Of a stretch of DNA of 5,953 nt, positions 1 to 5,412 are shown piece after piece (position 1 is the first letter of the stretch; each line of letters starts with the position of its first letter). The DNA is from Crinalium sp049646245. Lineage in GTDB: Bacteria; Cyanobacteriota; Cyanobacteriia; Cyanobacteriales; PCC-9333. The DNA is taken from the NCBI GenBank assembly GCA_049646245.1, contig JBARVL010000296.1:1-5953 (forward strand). The letters are read 5' to 3'. The translations under genes and the position numbers were made by a program. Under the pieces are notes generated by a model. It ran no database searches. It saw nothing but the letters and a program-made list of their open reading frames with translations, and was not told the DNA's origin.

Positions 1-239
1 AAACCCTAAAAAATATTCTTGAGAATGAATTTAAAGGAGTGTATGCTCTCAAAGTAATTGATGTCTTGAAAAATCCCCAACTTGCCGAAGAAGATAAAAT
101 TCTTGCAACTCCTACCTTAGCCAAAATCTTACCCCCACCCGTGAGGAAAATTATTGGTGACTTATCAGATAGAGAAAAAGTTTTAATCGGATTGGATCTT
201 TTATACGAAGATATTAGTGAATTAGAAGCTGATTTGTAG
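1..239 (+). CDS. kaiB: Circadian clock protein KaiB, 5'-truncated by the window edge
   Basis: KaiB binds the CI ring of KaiC at night. It sequesters KaiA and recruits output kinases, driving the dephosphorylation half of the cycle. The reading frame is open from base 3, giving 78 visible residues beginning TLKNILENEFKGVYALKV and ending in TAG. Recalled Synechococcus KaiB aligns without gaps over the core; its residue 26 corresponds to base 3, so about 25 N-terminal residues lie outside the window and the full protein would be near 103 residues. Family hallmarks seen are DVLKNPQLAEEDKILATPTL (with the cis-proline region), LPPPVRKIIGDL and EKVLIGLDLLYE. The last contains the Gly88 and Asp90 equivalents (codons at 189 and 195) known from fold-switching studies. 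A GTG at 39 inside the frame is not the start, because conserved KaiB sequence continues upstream. kaiC follows 112 bp downstream on the same strand, so the two are probably co-transcribed. Confidence 0.97.
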   Translation, partial: TLKNILENEFKGVYALKVIDVLKNPQLAEEDKILATPTLAKILPPPVRKIIGDLSDREKVLIGLDLLYEDISELEADL

Positions 240-351
240 TTCTGCTCCATTTTAATGATTAAATACTGAGAGTATATGTAAGCAAAATAGCGATCTAGCT
301 ATGAGATTAATTGTAATTTGTAATTAAATTTCAAATTTTGTAAATGCAGTG
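240..351 (+). other. kaiB-kaiC intergenic spacer with three small inverted repeats
   Basis: This AT-rich spacer has no ORF. Three short perfect inverted repeats can be read: ATACT/AGTAT (263-267 with 271-275, 3-nt loop), ATAGC/GCTAT (287-291 with 298-302, 6-nt loop) and AATTTG/CAAATT (315-320 with 332-337, 11-nt loop). None is followed by a T-run, so none looks like a terminator between the two clock genes. No Shine-Dalgarno sequence precedes the kaiC start. Read-through from kaiB is the simplest reading; the hairpins could affect processing or stability of the dicistronic RNA, which is inference. Confidence 0.4.
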
Positions 352-1908
352 ATGAATCAACTTAATTCAACCCCAGAACCCGCAGAGAAGCCCTCTATCG
401 GAGTCCAAAAAATCAAGACAATGATTGAAGGATTCGATGATATTACTCATGGCGGTTTACCTGCTGGAAGAGCAACAATTGTCAGTGGAACTTCTGGCAC
501 TGGCAAAACCATGTTAGCTGTACAATTTGTCTACAATGGCATCAGCAACTTTAATGAACCAGGCATATTTGTCACCTTTGAAGAATCTCCTAACGATATT
601 ATTAAAAATGCTTACAGCTTTGGGTGGGATTTACAAAAATTAATTAATGAAGGCAAGCTATTTTTGCTTGATGCTTCCCCAGATCCAGAAGGTCAGGAAG
701 TTGTTGGTCATTTTGACCTTTCTGCCTTAATTGAGCGTATTCAGTACGCAATTCGGAAATATAAAGCCAAGCGTGTTTCGATCGACTCAGTAACAGCCGT
801 ATTTCAACAATATGATGCCGCCTCAGTCGTGCGGCGCGAAATTTTTCGCCTAGTTGCTCGGCTCAAACAACTAGGCGTTACCACAATTATGACAACTGAG
901 CGCGTAGAAGAATATGGACCAGTAGCGCGGTATGGAGTAGAAGAATTTGTTTCAGATAACGTTGTAATTGTTCGCAACGTATTAGAAGGAGAACGCCGTC
1001 GTCGGACGATGGAAATTCTCAAATTGCGTGGCACAACTCACATGAAAGGTGAGTATCCATTTACGATTACTAATAACGGAATTAATATTTTTCCATTGGG
1101 AGCGATGCGACTTACCCAGCGTTCTTCCAATATCCGTGTCTCTTCCGGTGTCAAAACCCTAGATGAAATGTGCGGTGGTGGATTTTTCAAAGATTCAATT
1201 ATTTTAGCAACAGGCGGTACTGGTACTGGTAAAACATTACTTGTAAGCAAGTTTATCCAAGAAGGTTGTATGTCAGGTGAGCGTGCTATTTTATTTGCTT
1301 ATGAAGAATCACGCGCTCAATTATCTCGTAATGCTTCTTCTTGGGGAATTAATTTTGAGGAATTAGAAAGGAAAGGCTTACTAAAAATTCTTTGTACATA
1401 CCCAGAATCAGCCGGATTAGAAGATCATTTGCAAATTATTAAATCTGAAATTGCTGAATTTCAACCATCTAGAATTGCCATTGATTCACTTTCTGCCTTA
1501 GATAGAGGTGTTAGCAACAATGCTTTCAGACAATTTGTAATTGGGATTACAGGATATGCCAAACAAGAAGAAATAACCGGGTTTTTCACTAATACGACAG
1601 ATCAATTTATGGGTTCTAATTCTATTACTGAATCCCATATTTCCACAATTACCGATACAATTCTTCTGTTGCAATATGTAGAAATTCGCGGAGAAATGTC
1701 TCGCGCAATTAACGTCTTTAAAATGCGCGGTTCCTGGCACGATAAAGGCATCCGTGAATACACAATTAGTAAAGATGGACCTGAAATCAAAGATTCCTTC
1801 CGCAACTATGAAGGAATTATTAGCGGTTCACCCAGCCGTATTTCTATTGATGAGAAGAGTGAATTATCTCGGATTGTTAAAGGAGTTAGAGATAAAATTG
1901 GTGAATAA
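352..1908 (+). CDS. kaiC: Circadian clock protein kinase/ATPase KaiC
   Basis: KaiC is the hexameric core of the cyanobacterial oscillator, an ATPase, autokinase and autophosphatase with tandem RecA-like domains. I choose ATG at 352 (518 residues) over the adjacent GTG at 349, because this start makes numbering coincide with recalled Synechococcus KaiC. Neither start has a Shine-Dalgarno sequence. CI (about 1-247) has Walker A GTSGTGKT with Lys52, catalytic Glu77/Glu78 in VTFEES, and Asp145-Ser146 in SIDSVT. CII (about 248-518) has Walker A GGTGTGKT with Lys294 and catalytic Glu318/Glu319 in AYEES. The phosphosites lie in ITESHISTITDT: Ser431 (codon 1642-1644), Thr432 (1645-1647) and Thr426 (1627-1629), all intact. 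The C-terminal A-loop and KaiA-binding tail are present, one residue shorter than in Synechococcus. Two small differences from the recalled sequence are Gly289 for Ala in the CII P-loop and Asp384 for Ala next to Arg385. It lies downstream of kaiB in the usual order. This is a full-length canonical KaiC. Confidence 0.98.
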   Translation: MNQLNSTPEPAEKPSIGVQKIKTMIEGFDDITHGGLPAGRATIVSGTSGTGKTMLAVQFVYNGISNFNEPGIFVTFEESPNDIIKNAYSFGWDLQKLINEGKLFLLDASPDPEGQEVVGHFDLSALIERIQYAIRKYKAKRVSIDSVTAVFQQYDAASVVRREIFRLVARLKQLGVTTIMTTERVEEYGPVARYGVEEFVSDNVVIVRNVLEGERRRRTMEILKLRGTTHMKGEYPFTITNNGINIFPLGAMRLTQRSSNIRVSSGVKTLDEMCGGGFFKDSIILATGGTGTGKTLLVSKFIQEGCMSGERAILFAYEESRAQLSRNASSWGINFEELERKGLLKILCTYPESAGLEDHLQIIKSEIAEFQPSRIAIDSLSALDRGVSNNAFRQFVIGITGYAKQEEITGFFTNTTDQFMGSNSITESHISTITDTILLLQYVEIRGEMSRAINVFKMRGSWHDKGIREYTISKDGPEIKDSFRNYEGIISGSPSRISIDEKSELSRIVKGVRDKIGE

Positions 1909-1918
1909 ATAAGATCTT

Positions 1919-1937
1919 GTCTTTCTAGACTTTTTTT
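1919..1937 (+). terminator. Weak intrinsic terminator after kaiC
   Basis: Ten bases past the kaiC stop, GTCT (1919-1922) can pair with AGAC (1927-1930) across a TTCT loop, directly followed by seven Ts (1931-1937). The stem is only 4 bp, so termination may be partial. A second weak candidate lies downstream: GCC (1958-1960) pairs with GGC (1971-1973), followed by a T-run at 1975-1980. Confidence 0.4.
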
Positions 1938-2073
1938 GCAGTTGTTATAGCAGTCGCGCCTTGTGGTTAGGGCATTTTTTATTTTGAAACCCTTGTAAGC
2001 ATTGGCTTTTAAAAAAGCTGACGGTGCAGATAGCTGACAGAGGAACCGCTATTAGTCAGATTTTAATTATCAA
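1938..2073. other. Spacer between kaiC and tRNA-Arg, no gene seen
   Basis: No coding region is supported here. The stretch holds a second weak hairpin plus T-run (1958-1980), an A/T-rich inverted repeat GCTTTT/AAAAGC (2005-2018) and a 7-bp direct repeat AGCTGAC at 2016-2022 and 2032-2038. The last overlaps alternative small stems (ATAGC 2030-2034 with GCTAT 2048-2052; CTGAC 2034-2038 with GTCAG 2055-2059). On the minus strand this is the 3' trailer of the tRNA gene. No convincing minus-strand terminator is visible. Confidence 0.35.
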
Positions 2074-2146
2074 CGAGTATGGAGGGACTCGAACCCCCGA
2101 CCCTCAGGACCGGAACCTGATGCTCTATCCACTGAGCTACATACCC
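2074..2146 (-). tRNA. trnR-CCG: tRNA-Arg, anticodon CCG
   Basis: The reverse strand folds into a complete 73-nt cloverleaf. It has a 7-bp acceptor (GGGTATG with CATACTC, one G-U), a 4-bp D stem GCTC/GAGC, a 5-bp anticodon stem TCAGG/CCTGA, a 7-nt loop TTCCGGT with anticodon CCG (2111-2113), a 5-nt variable loop, and a T arm with loop TTCGAGT. The discriminator base is G at 2074. The 3' CCA is not encoded, so it must be added after transcription. It reads CGG arginine codons. It is a single tRNA between kaiC and an unrelated minus-strand gene and has its own promoter. Confidence 0.97.
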
Positions 2147-2158
2147 TAATTTATAGAT

Positions 2159-2187
2159 ATTATAACACCTCTAGGATGTTCTGAGAA
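2159..2187 (-). promoter_or_regulatory. Promoter of tRNA-Arg(CCG)
   Basis: On the minus strand there is a perfect -10 box TATAAT (2159-2164). A 17-bp spacer (2165-2181) separates it from TTCTCA (2182-2187), which matches 4 of 6 bases of the -35 consensus. The -10 box ends 12 nt before the mature tRNA 5' end, predicting a leader of only about 5 nt. The -35 box touches the T-run of the upstream gene's terminator, so the two units are packed back to back yet insulated. Confidence 0.7.
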
Positions 2188-2231
2188 AAAAATAAGTATG
2201 AAAGACCAAAACTTAGCGATCTTTCATACTT
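2186..2231 (-). terminator. Strong intrinsic terminator of the exported-protein gene
   Basis: On the minus strand AAGTATGAAAGA (read from 2231 to 2220) pairs perfectly with its complement at 2205-2194, a 12-bp stem with a 14-nt loop (2206-2219). One A and seven Ts (2192-2186) follow. It lies about 30 nt past the stop of the 2261-3262 gene and just before the tRNA promoter. It is the clearest terminator for that gene. The stem is AT-rich but long. Confidence 0.8.
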
Positions 2232-2260
2232 GATCAGAGGCGCTGAAAAACCCTTAATAA

Positions 2261-3262
2261 CTACCAATGAGCTTGAGGTCCAGCCCAAAGGAACTTAACC
2301 AGTTTGCCAGCCAACACAGGTTGGTCGTCACTGGCAGCAACGGTTTGACCCTTCAGATCAACAGCCCACTGCGGCCACTGCTCATCGCCCAAATTTCCAG
2401 CACGGAATAGAACTTGACCTGGACTGCTTTGGCTCCAGCCTAATAACACAGCAGTGCTGTACTCACTCTCTTGAGGAGATACTGTGCTGATCGTATTTGT
2501 TTCCCGATCCCACACAACTGCATAATCAGAGGCATCTGAGGTGCTAAACAAACCTTCAAGCTGCCGTGCCAGTAGGCGCTCTCCAGTTGCCGACCAAGAG
2601 ACGGGCATCAGAATCGCAATTGAACCTGCGCTATTTTGATTACCCTGGGCAAGCGAATGCTCAACCACAGGAGAAGAAGCACTCAGCTTTTGCAATTCCC
2701 CAGTTTTCAAATTTTCTAAAAACATCACACTGCTAACACGGCTGCGATACAGTTCTGGTTCTGCATCAATTTGAATCCGGCTGTAAGCAGCATACTCACC
2801 ATCAGGCGAAACTACAGAGCGAGTGCGGTAATAGCGTACCCCAGATCCACCGTTAGCAGTAACTGACTCGTGAGTATCTAATACCCAATTCCAAGGTACT
2901 GGATGGGGGCTATCAATGGGGTCACTCTGCAAGGATGCCTGAGCCGCGTCAGGAGAAGCATTAACTTCATTAGTTAAGAGGCTGTTCTTAGCCACCTCTT
3001 TCTCATAACCAATTTCTGCCTGATCGAGATTGACCATCCCAATTCCTAAATTGGCAACCCCAAATCCATAATTAAGTACATTGGGGATCTCTGGGTAAAT
3101 CTCAGGAGGCTGAAAAGATGGAACATTCGATGAACTGTCTTCAGCCAAAATAGTAATATCAGCCAGTGCTGATTGACTAGGAGCCATCAACAGTGCTGCT
3201 GCTACGAGAGGAAGGTATGGTTGGGAGCAGAACCATCCTAAGTGGGATATGCGTTTGAACAT
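2261..3262 (-). CDS. Exported protein of unknown function with beta-propeller-like repeats
   Basis: I do not recognise a named family for this 333-residue protein. The N-terminus has a clear type I signal peptide: basic MFKR, a hydrophobic core at about 17-27 (LPLVAAALLMA) and a likely cleavage site SALA|D after residue 34. Export to the periplasm or thylakoid lumen is inferred. Residues 35-130 are low in obvious motifs and rich in Pro, Asn and Ser. The C-terminal 200 residues contain segments resembling TolB/WD40-type propeller blades: VVSPDGEYAAYSR (150-162), FLENLKTGELQKL (181-193), SWSATGERLLAR (222-233) and VVWDRETNTISTV (249-261). The start is the first ATG after an in-frame TGA four codons upstream. 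There is no Shine-Dalgarno sequence. Only about three blades can be read, fewer than a complete propeller, so the fold is tentative. It is monocistronic with its own strong terminator and is probably a conserved cyanobacterial hypothetical protein. Confidence 0.85.
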   Translation of the reverse strand: MFKRISHLGWFCSQPYLPLVAAALLMAPSQSALADITILAEDSSSNVPSFQPPEIYPEIPNVLNYGFGVANLGIGMVNLDQAEIGYEKEVAKNSLLTNEVNASPDAAQASLQSDPIDSPHPVPWNWVLDTHESVTANGGSGVRYYRTRSVVSPDGEYAAYSRIQIDAEPELYRSRVSSVMFLENLKTGELQKLSASSPVVEHSLAQGNQNSAGSIAILMPVSWSATGERLLARQLEGLFSTSDASDYAVVWDRETNTISTVSPQESEYSTAVLLGWSQSSPGQVLFRAGNLGDEQWPQWAVDLKGQTVAASDDQPVLAGKLVKFLWAGPQAHW

Positions 3263-3285
3263 GGGGTAGGGTCAGGTTGCGAGAC

Positions 3286-3312
3286 GGCGCTTCTTGTGTG
3301 AGGAGGAACGCC
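3286..3312 (-). promoter_or_regulatory. Leader hairpin with a Yfr1-like CUCCUCACAC loop
   Basis: In the leader of the exported-protein gene, 24 nt before its ATG, the minus strand forms GGCG-TTC paired with GAA-(G)-CGCC, 7 bp with one bulged base. It closes a 12-nt loop at 3294-3305. That loop contains CUCCUCACAC (3296-3305), the same ten bases as most of the unpaired core ACUCCUCACAC of the cyanobacterial small RNA Yfr1. Unlike Yfr1, no terminator hairpin with a U-run follows. The hairpin and motif are visible; a regulatory role is inference. Confidence 0.35.
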
Positions 3313-3361
3313 CAAGGCCCAGTGCAGAGTCCTATATGTTATGTATACCAATTTAAGTAGC

Positions 3362-3391
3362 TTTATAGTTACTTCGTAGGTAAAATTTCAC
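3362..3391 (-). promoter_or_regulatory. Possible promoter of the exported-protein gene
   Basis: On the minus strand TATAAA (3362-3367, 5 of 6 to the -10 consensus) lies 18 bp from GTGAAA (3386-3391, 4 of 6 to the -35 consensus). Transcription from here would give a leader of roughly 90 nt containing the 3286-3312 hairpin. The region is AT-rich, so a chance match is possible. Confidence 0.3.
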
Positions 3392-3475
3392 GAGAGTTTA
3401 CCAAATTTTTAATTTTCTTCAACTTTGCTAGATAATTTTGCCTGACTAGCTACGGGTTAAATGTATGCTCATCTT

Positions 3476-3617
3476 CAGTGACCAGTGACCAGTTTTTTTT
3501 GTACAGTTACGCAGGGAGGAACGAGACCCCCACTGACGAGCGTGGCAGGACATGATCTGCGGGTTCAATCCCCCGTCATAGACCGTCGGTTTCAGGTAAC
3601 TGATAACTGGTAACTGT
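3476..3617. repeat. Small element bounded by inverted heptamer repeats, tRNA T-arm-like core
   Basis: The left end is a heptamer run: CAGTGAC twice plus CAGTT (3476-3494). The right end is TAACTGN three times (3597-3617). Taken as inverted copies, the 19 bases at 3476-3494 and the complement of 3598-3616 match at 16 positions. A nested perfect pair CAGTTAC/GTAACTG lies at 3504-3510 and 3596-3602. The GC-richer middle (about 3511-3590) contrasts with the AT-rich flanks. It includes CTGCGGGTTCAATC (3557-3570) followed by a C-run, resembling a tRNA T arm such as that of tRNA-Asp. There is no ORF. Heptameric short tandem repeats are known from Nostoc-type genomes. A mini transposable element or tRNA-derived repeat is possible but not shown. 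Confidence 0.5.
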
Positions 3618-3655
3618 GAAGCTAGGTTTTATATGGTTTTCAGCTTAAAATTTAT

Positions 3656-4660
3656 ATGAAAGTAGTTTTTTTTGGTACTCCTCAGTTTGCGGTGTCTAGT
3701 TTAGAAAAGTTAGTAATTAATCCAAAGTTTGACGTTTTGGGGGTAGTTACTCAGCCTGATAAACGACGCGGGCGTGGGAATCAGATGATCCCCTCACCCG
3801 TAAAAGCTGTAGCCCTAGCTCAACAACTTCCGGTTTGGCAACCCCAACGCTTAAAAAAAGATGCCGAAACTCTTAGTCAACTAAAACAGCTAGAAGCAGA
3901 TGTGTTTGTGGTTGTCGCTTATGGGCAAATTCTTTCTCAAGAGATTTTGGATATGCCCAAGCTGGGGTGTATTAATGTTCATGGGTCAATTTTGCCTAAG
4001 TATCGGGGTGCTGCTCCTATCCAAAGGTCTATTGCTAATGGTGAGGCGGAAGCTGGAATTACGACAATGCTAATGGATGCAGGTATGGATACTGGTTCTA
4101 TGCTGCTCAAAGCTTCTATACCCATTCAGCTACTAGATAATGCTCACCAATTGGCTCTCACCCTTTCTACTGTAGGAGCAGATTTGTTAGTGGAAACTTT
4201 AGTTAAACTAGAGCGCCAAGAAATTCAACCAATTCCCCAAGATTCTGCCCAAGCAACTTATGCGCCATTAATTCAAAAGCAAGATTATTATCTCAATTGG
4301 TCGCACAAGGCAATAGATTTACACAATCAAATTCGAGGATTATATCCAGACTGTGTGGCGAAATTTCGTTCCGAAATGCTGAAAATTACTGCTACTGCTC
4401 CAATAGGTGCAGCTTATTGGTCTGCTCTACCTCCAAATTTACAGGCTTTAGAGGATAATTTGTCTTTGTCTTCCCTTGAAGGAAAAGCTGGAGAGATTGT
4501 CAGTATTGCTAAAAAGTTAGGACCAATAGTTCAAACGGGTGAGGGGCTATTATTGCTGCTGGAAGTGCAAATGGCAGGTAAACGTATACAGTCGGGTTGG
4601 GATTTTGTGAATGGGATGCGGCTATCTGTAGGTGAAGTTTTAGAAGGTTTTGAGTTGTGA
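3656..4660 (+). CDS. fmt: Methionyl-tRNA formyltransferase
   Basis: Fmt transfers a formyl group from 10-formyltetrahydrofolate to Met-tRNAi, making the initiator fMet-tRNA in the cytoplasm. The 334-residue length is normal for the family. The N-terminal Rossmann-type formyltransferase domain (about 1-205) starts MKVVFFGTPQFA. It carries the loop QPDKRRGRGNQ (33-43) and the signature NVHGSILPKYRGAAPIQ (107-123), with catalytic Asn107 and His109; the third catalytic residue, Asp145, is in DAGMDTG. The C-terminal OB-like tRNA-binding domain (about 206-313) contains NWSHKAIDLHNQIRGLYP. Start: the ATG opens directly on the conserved N-terminus; no Shine-Dalgarno sequence is seen. Upstream lies the inverted-repeat element. 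Downstream it converges on the 4668-5021 gene with a 7-bp gap and no room for its own terminator before that gene. Fmt is often paired with peptide deformylase, but no such gene is in view. Confidence 0.97.
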   Translation: MKVVFFGTPQFAVSSLEKLVINPKFDVLGVVTQPDKRRGRGNQMIPSPVKAVALAQQLPVWQPQRLKKDAETLSQLKQLEADVFVVVAYGQILSQEILDMPKLGCINVHGSILPKYRGAAPIQRSIANGEAEAGITTMLMDAGMDTGSMLLKASIPIQLLDNAHQLALTLSTVGADLLVETLVKLERQEIQPIPQDSAQATYAPLIQKQDYYLNWSHKAIDLHNQIRGLYPDCVAKFRSEMLKITATAPIGAAYWSALPPNLQALEDNLSLSSLEGKAGEIVSIAKKLGPIVQTGEGLLLLLEVQMAGKRIQSGWDFVNGMRLSVGEVLEGFEL

Positions 4661-4667
4661 ATAAACT

Positions 4668-5021
4668 TTACAAATGTTCATAAAATCGACAGCGATCGCA
4701 CGGACCTTCGGGATTTACTGCACAGCGAATTAATTCTGAGTGAGCATTGAAGCGACAATTAGCATCTCCGATTACCCAGTGTCCATTCACTAGGCTTTGC
4801 TCTGTCGGTCTGGGTGCAGATTGAACGTAGAGAGCAATTTTTTGTAACTGATAGCGACCTGCTCTAAGTTGATATCGGTGGCGACGTTCTAATACCGCGT
4901 AGGTTTTTCCTTCAATATCGAGATAATTACCTGGTTGTGGTGTCCAATCTAGTTTAATGTTGCCGATGGTTTGACGTGGGTGCGTCAAAATTACCTCGGT
5001 TGGCAAAGAGTCTGATTCCAT
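4668..5021 (-). CDS. Small four-cysteine cyanobacterial protein (DUF6464-like)
   Basis: This is a 117-residue protein without signal peptide or membrane segment, so cytoplasmic by inference. The N-terminal half (about 10-66) looks beta-rich, with PGNYLDIEGKTYAVLERRHRY. The C-terminal part has the conserved-looking block WVIGDANCRFNAHSELIRC followed by AVNPEGPCDRCRFYE. Cys89, Cys100, Cys108 and Cys111 are spaced C-x10-C-x7-C-x2-C, which could bind zinc or another metal. I recall this pattern from a cyanobacterial domain of unknown function, DUF6464; the assignment is from memory. The function is unknown. It starts at ATG 5019-5021 and converges on fmt with only 7 bp between stops. A HIP1 octamer (4692-4699) lies inside its 3' end. 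Confidence 0.85.
   Translation of the reverse strand: MESDSLPTEVILTHPRQTIGNIKLDWTPQPGNYLDIEGKTYAVLERRHRYQLRAGRYQLQKIALYVQSAPRPTEQSLVNGHWVIGDANCRFNAHSELIRCAVNPEGPCDRCRFYEHL
4692..4699. repeat. HIP1 octamer GCGATCGC
   Basis: This is the highly iterated palindrome HIP1, typical of many cyanobacterial genomes. Here it sits in the coding sequence of the four-cysteine protein. It supports the taxonomic reading; a second copy forms the core of the palindrome at 5096-5119. Confidence 0.9.
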
Positions 5022-5095
5022 AGATCACTAAATGTTATGCTAACTCCCTCCTCCAAGTATCGCACCCACTGTTAAAGGCTAACAGTCGGAACAAG

Positions 5096-5119
5096 GTTAA
5101 AGTGCGATCGCACTTTAAC
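5096..5119. repeat. 24-bp perfect palindrome with HIP1 core
   Basis: Arms GTTAAAGT and ACTTTAAC flank GCGATCGC (5104-5111) with perfect symmetry about 5107/5108. A G-T and then an A-T match extend it by two more positions. It lies about 75 bp upstream of the four-cysteine gene start and about 60 bp upstream of the TATAAT box for psaC. It could be a dyad operator or an extended HIP1 copy. With no T-run following, it is a poor terminator. Confidence 0.8.
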
Positions 5120-5153
5120 TTCTAAATGCTGGACTTATCTCGTGTTGAATCAG

Positions 5154-5183
5154 TTAAGTCTTTAGTTGCTACATCTCTATAAT
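5154..5183 (+). promoter_or_regulatory. Candidate upstream promoter of psaC
   Basis: A perfect TATAAT (5178-5183) is preceded at 18 bp by TTAAGT (5154-5159, 3 of 6 to the -35 consensus). Transcription would start near 5190, giving psaC a leader of about 233 nt that begins just before the structured block at 5198-5271. The -10 match is strong and the -35 match is weak, which is common at activator-dependent promoters. Confidence 0.45.
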
Positions 5184-5197
5184 GCCCAAGCAGTAAG

Positions 5198-5271
5198 GTT
5201 TTGCCTTTCCGGTAAACCTCATACGGTTATGGGAATTTTCCCCCAAGGCATGAGCCACAAGGCGGCAAAAC
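5198..5271 (+). promoter_or_regulatory. Structured psaC leader RNA with alternative pairings
   Basis: An 8-bp perfect stem GTTTTGCC (5198-5205) with GGCAAAAC (5264-5271) closes a 58-nt interior. Inside are small hairpins AACC/GGTT (5215-5218 with 5225-5228), GGGA/TCCC (5231-5234 with 5239-5242) and GGC/GCC (5247-5249 with 5254-5256). The 5' strand can instead pair as TGCCTT (5202-5207) with AAGGCA (5245-5250), or GCCTT (5203-5207) with AAGGC (5259-5263). These options exclude each other, as in riboswitches or attenuators. I recognise no known riboswitch class. The pairings are seen; function is inference. Confidence 0.4.
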
Positions 5272-5280
5272 TAGAGAAGA

Positions 5281-5309
5281 TTGATTACAAAAAAAGCGGA
5301 CAAGATATT
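5281..5309 (+). promoter_or_regulatory. Weak second promoter candidate for psaC
   Basis: TTGATT (5281-5286) and GATATT (5304-5309) are 17 bp apart and each matches 4 of 6 consensus bases. A start near 5316 would give a leader of about 107 nt that skips the structured block but keeps the stem at 5330-5359. It competes with the TATAAT candidate upstream as the main psaC promoter. Confidence 0.25.
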
Positions 5310-5329
5310 AAAAACTTTAAAGTTATGTA

Positions 5330-5359
5330 GCGGGTATGCAACGTGGGTTCAGTACCTGC
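5330..5359 (+). promoter_or_regulatory. Stem-loop in the psaC 5' leader
   Basis: GCGGGTA (5330-5336) pairs with TACCTGC (5353-5359) over 7 bp including one G-U, with a 16-nt loop. It ends 63 nt before the psaC start, and no U-run follows. It may stabilise the message, which would suit the abundant PsaC product; that role is inferred. Confidence 0.35.
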
Positions 5360-5408
5360 GGTAAACTAAGCCTGAATTCTGGTCTTAAATACAAGAGAAC
5401 ACTCGTTT

Positions 5409-5412
5409 GGAG
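5409..5412 (+). promoter_or_regulatory. psaC ribosome binding site
   Basis: GGAG lies 10 nt before the psaC ATG. It is the clearest Shine-Dalgarno sequence in the window; kaiC, fmt and the exported-protein gene have none. This fits a highly expressed message and confirms the start. Confidence 0.65.

Noticed and set aside
39..239. KaiB starting at the GTG at 39
   Set aside because: The same frame is open to base 3 and encodes conserved KaiB sequence (LKNILENEFKG) upstream, so the GTG codes for an internal Val.
349..351. GTG as the kaiC start
   Set aside because: ATG at 352 is the next codon, is the stronger start codon, and gives numbering that coincides with Synechococcus KaiC.
804..1805. 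Four minus-strand ORFs of 67-80 codons antisense to kaiC
   Set aside because: They lie wholly inside a strongly conserved gene, have arginine- or cysteine-rich low-quality translations and no start signals. They are shadows of the kaiC reading frame.
2005..2018. Terminator of tRNA-Arg on the minus strand
   Set aside because: The A/T inverted repeat has its T-run inside the stem and loop rather than after it, and the usable stem is very short.
3263..3355. A genuine Yfr1 gene
   Set aside because: The core motif is present, but the 3' terminator hairpin with U-run that ends Yfr1 is missing, and the motif is inside a hairpin loop in an mRNA leader rather than between two hairpins.
3545..3590. 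A functional tRNA on the plus strand
   Set aside because: Only a T-arm-like segment is visible. No acceptor 5' strand, D arm or anticodon stem in the right spacing can be assembled.
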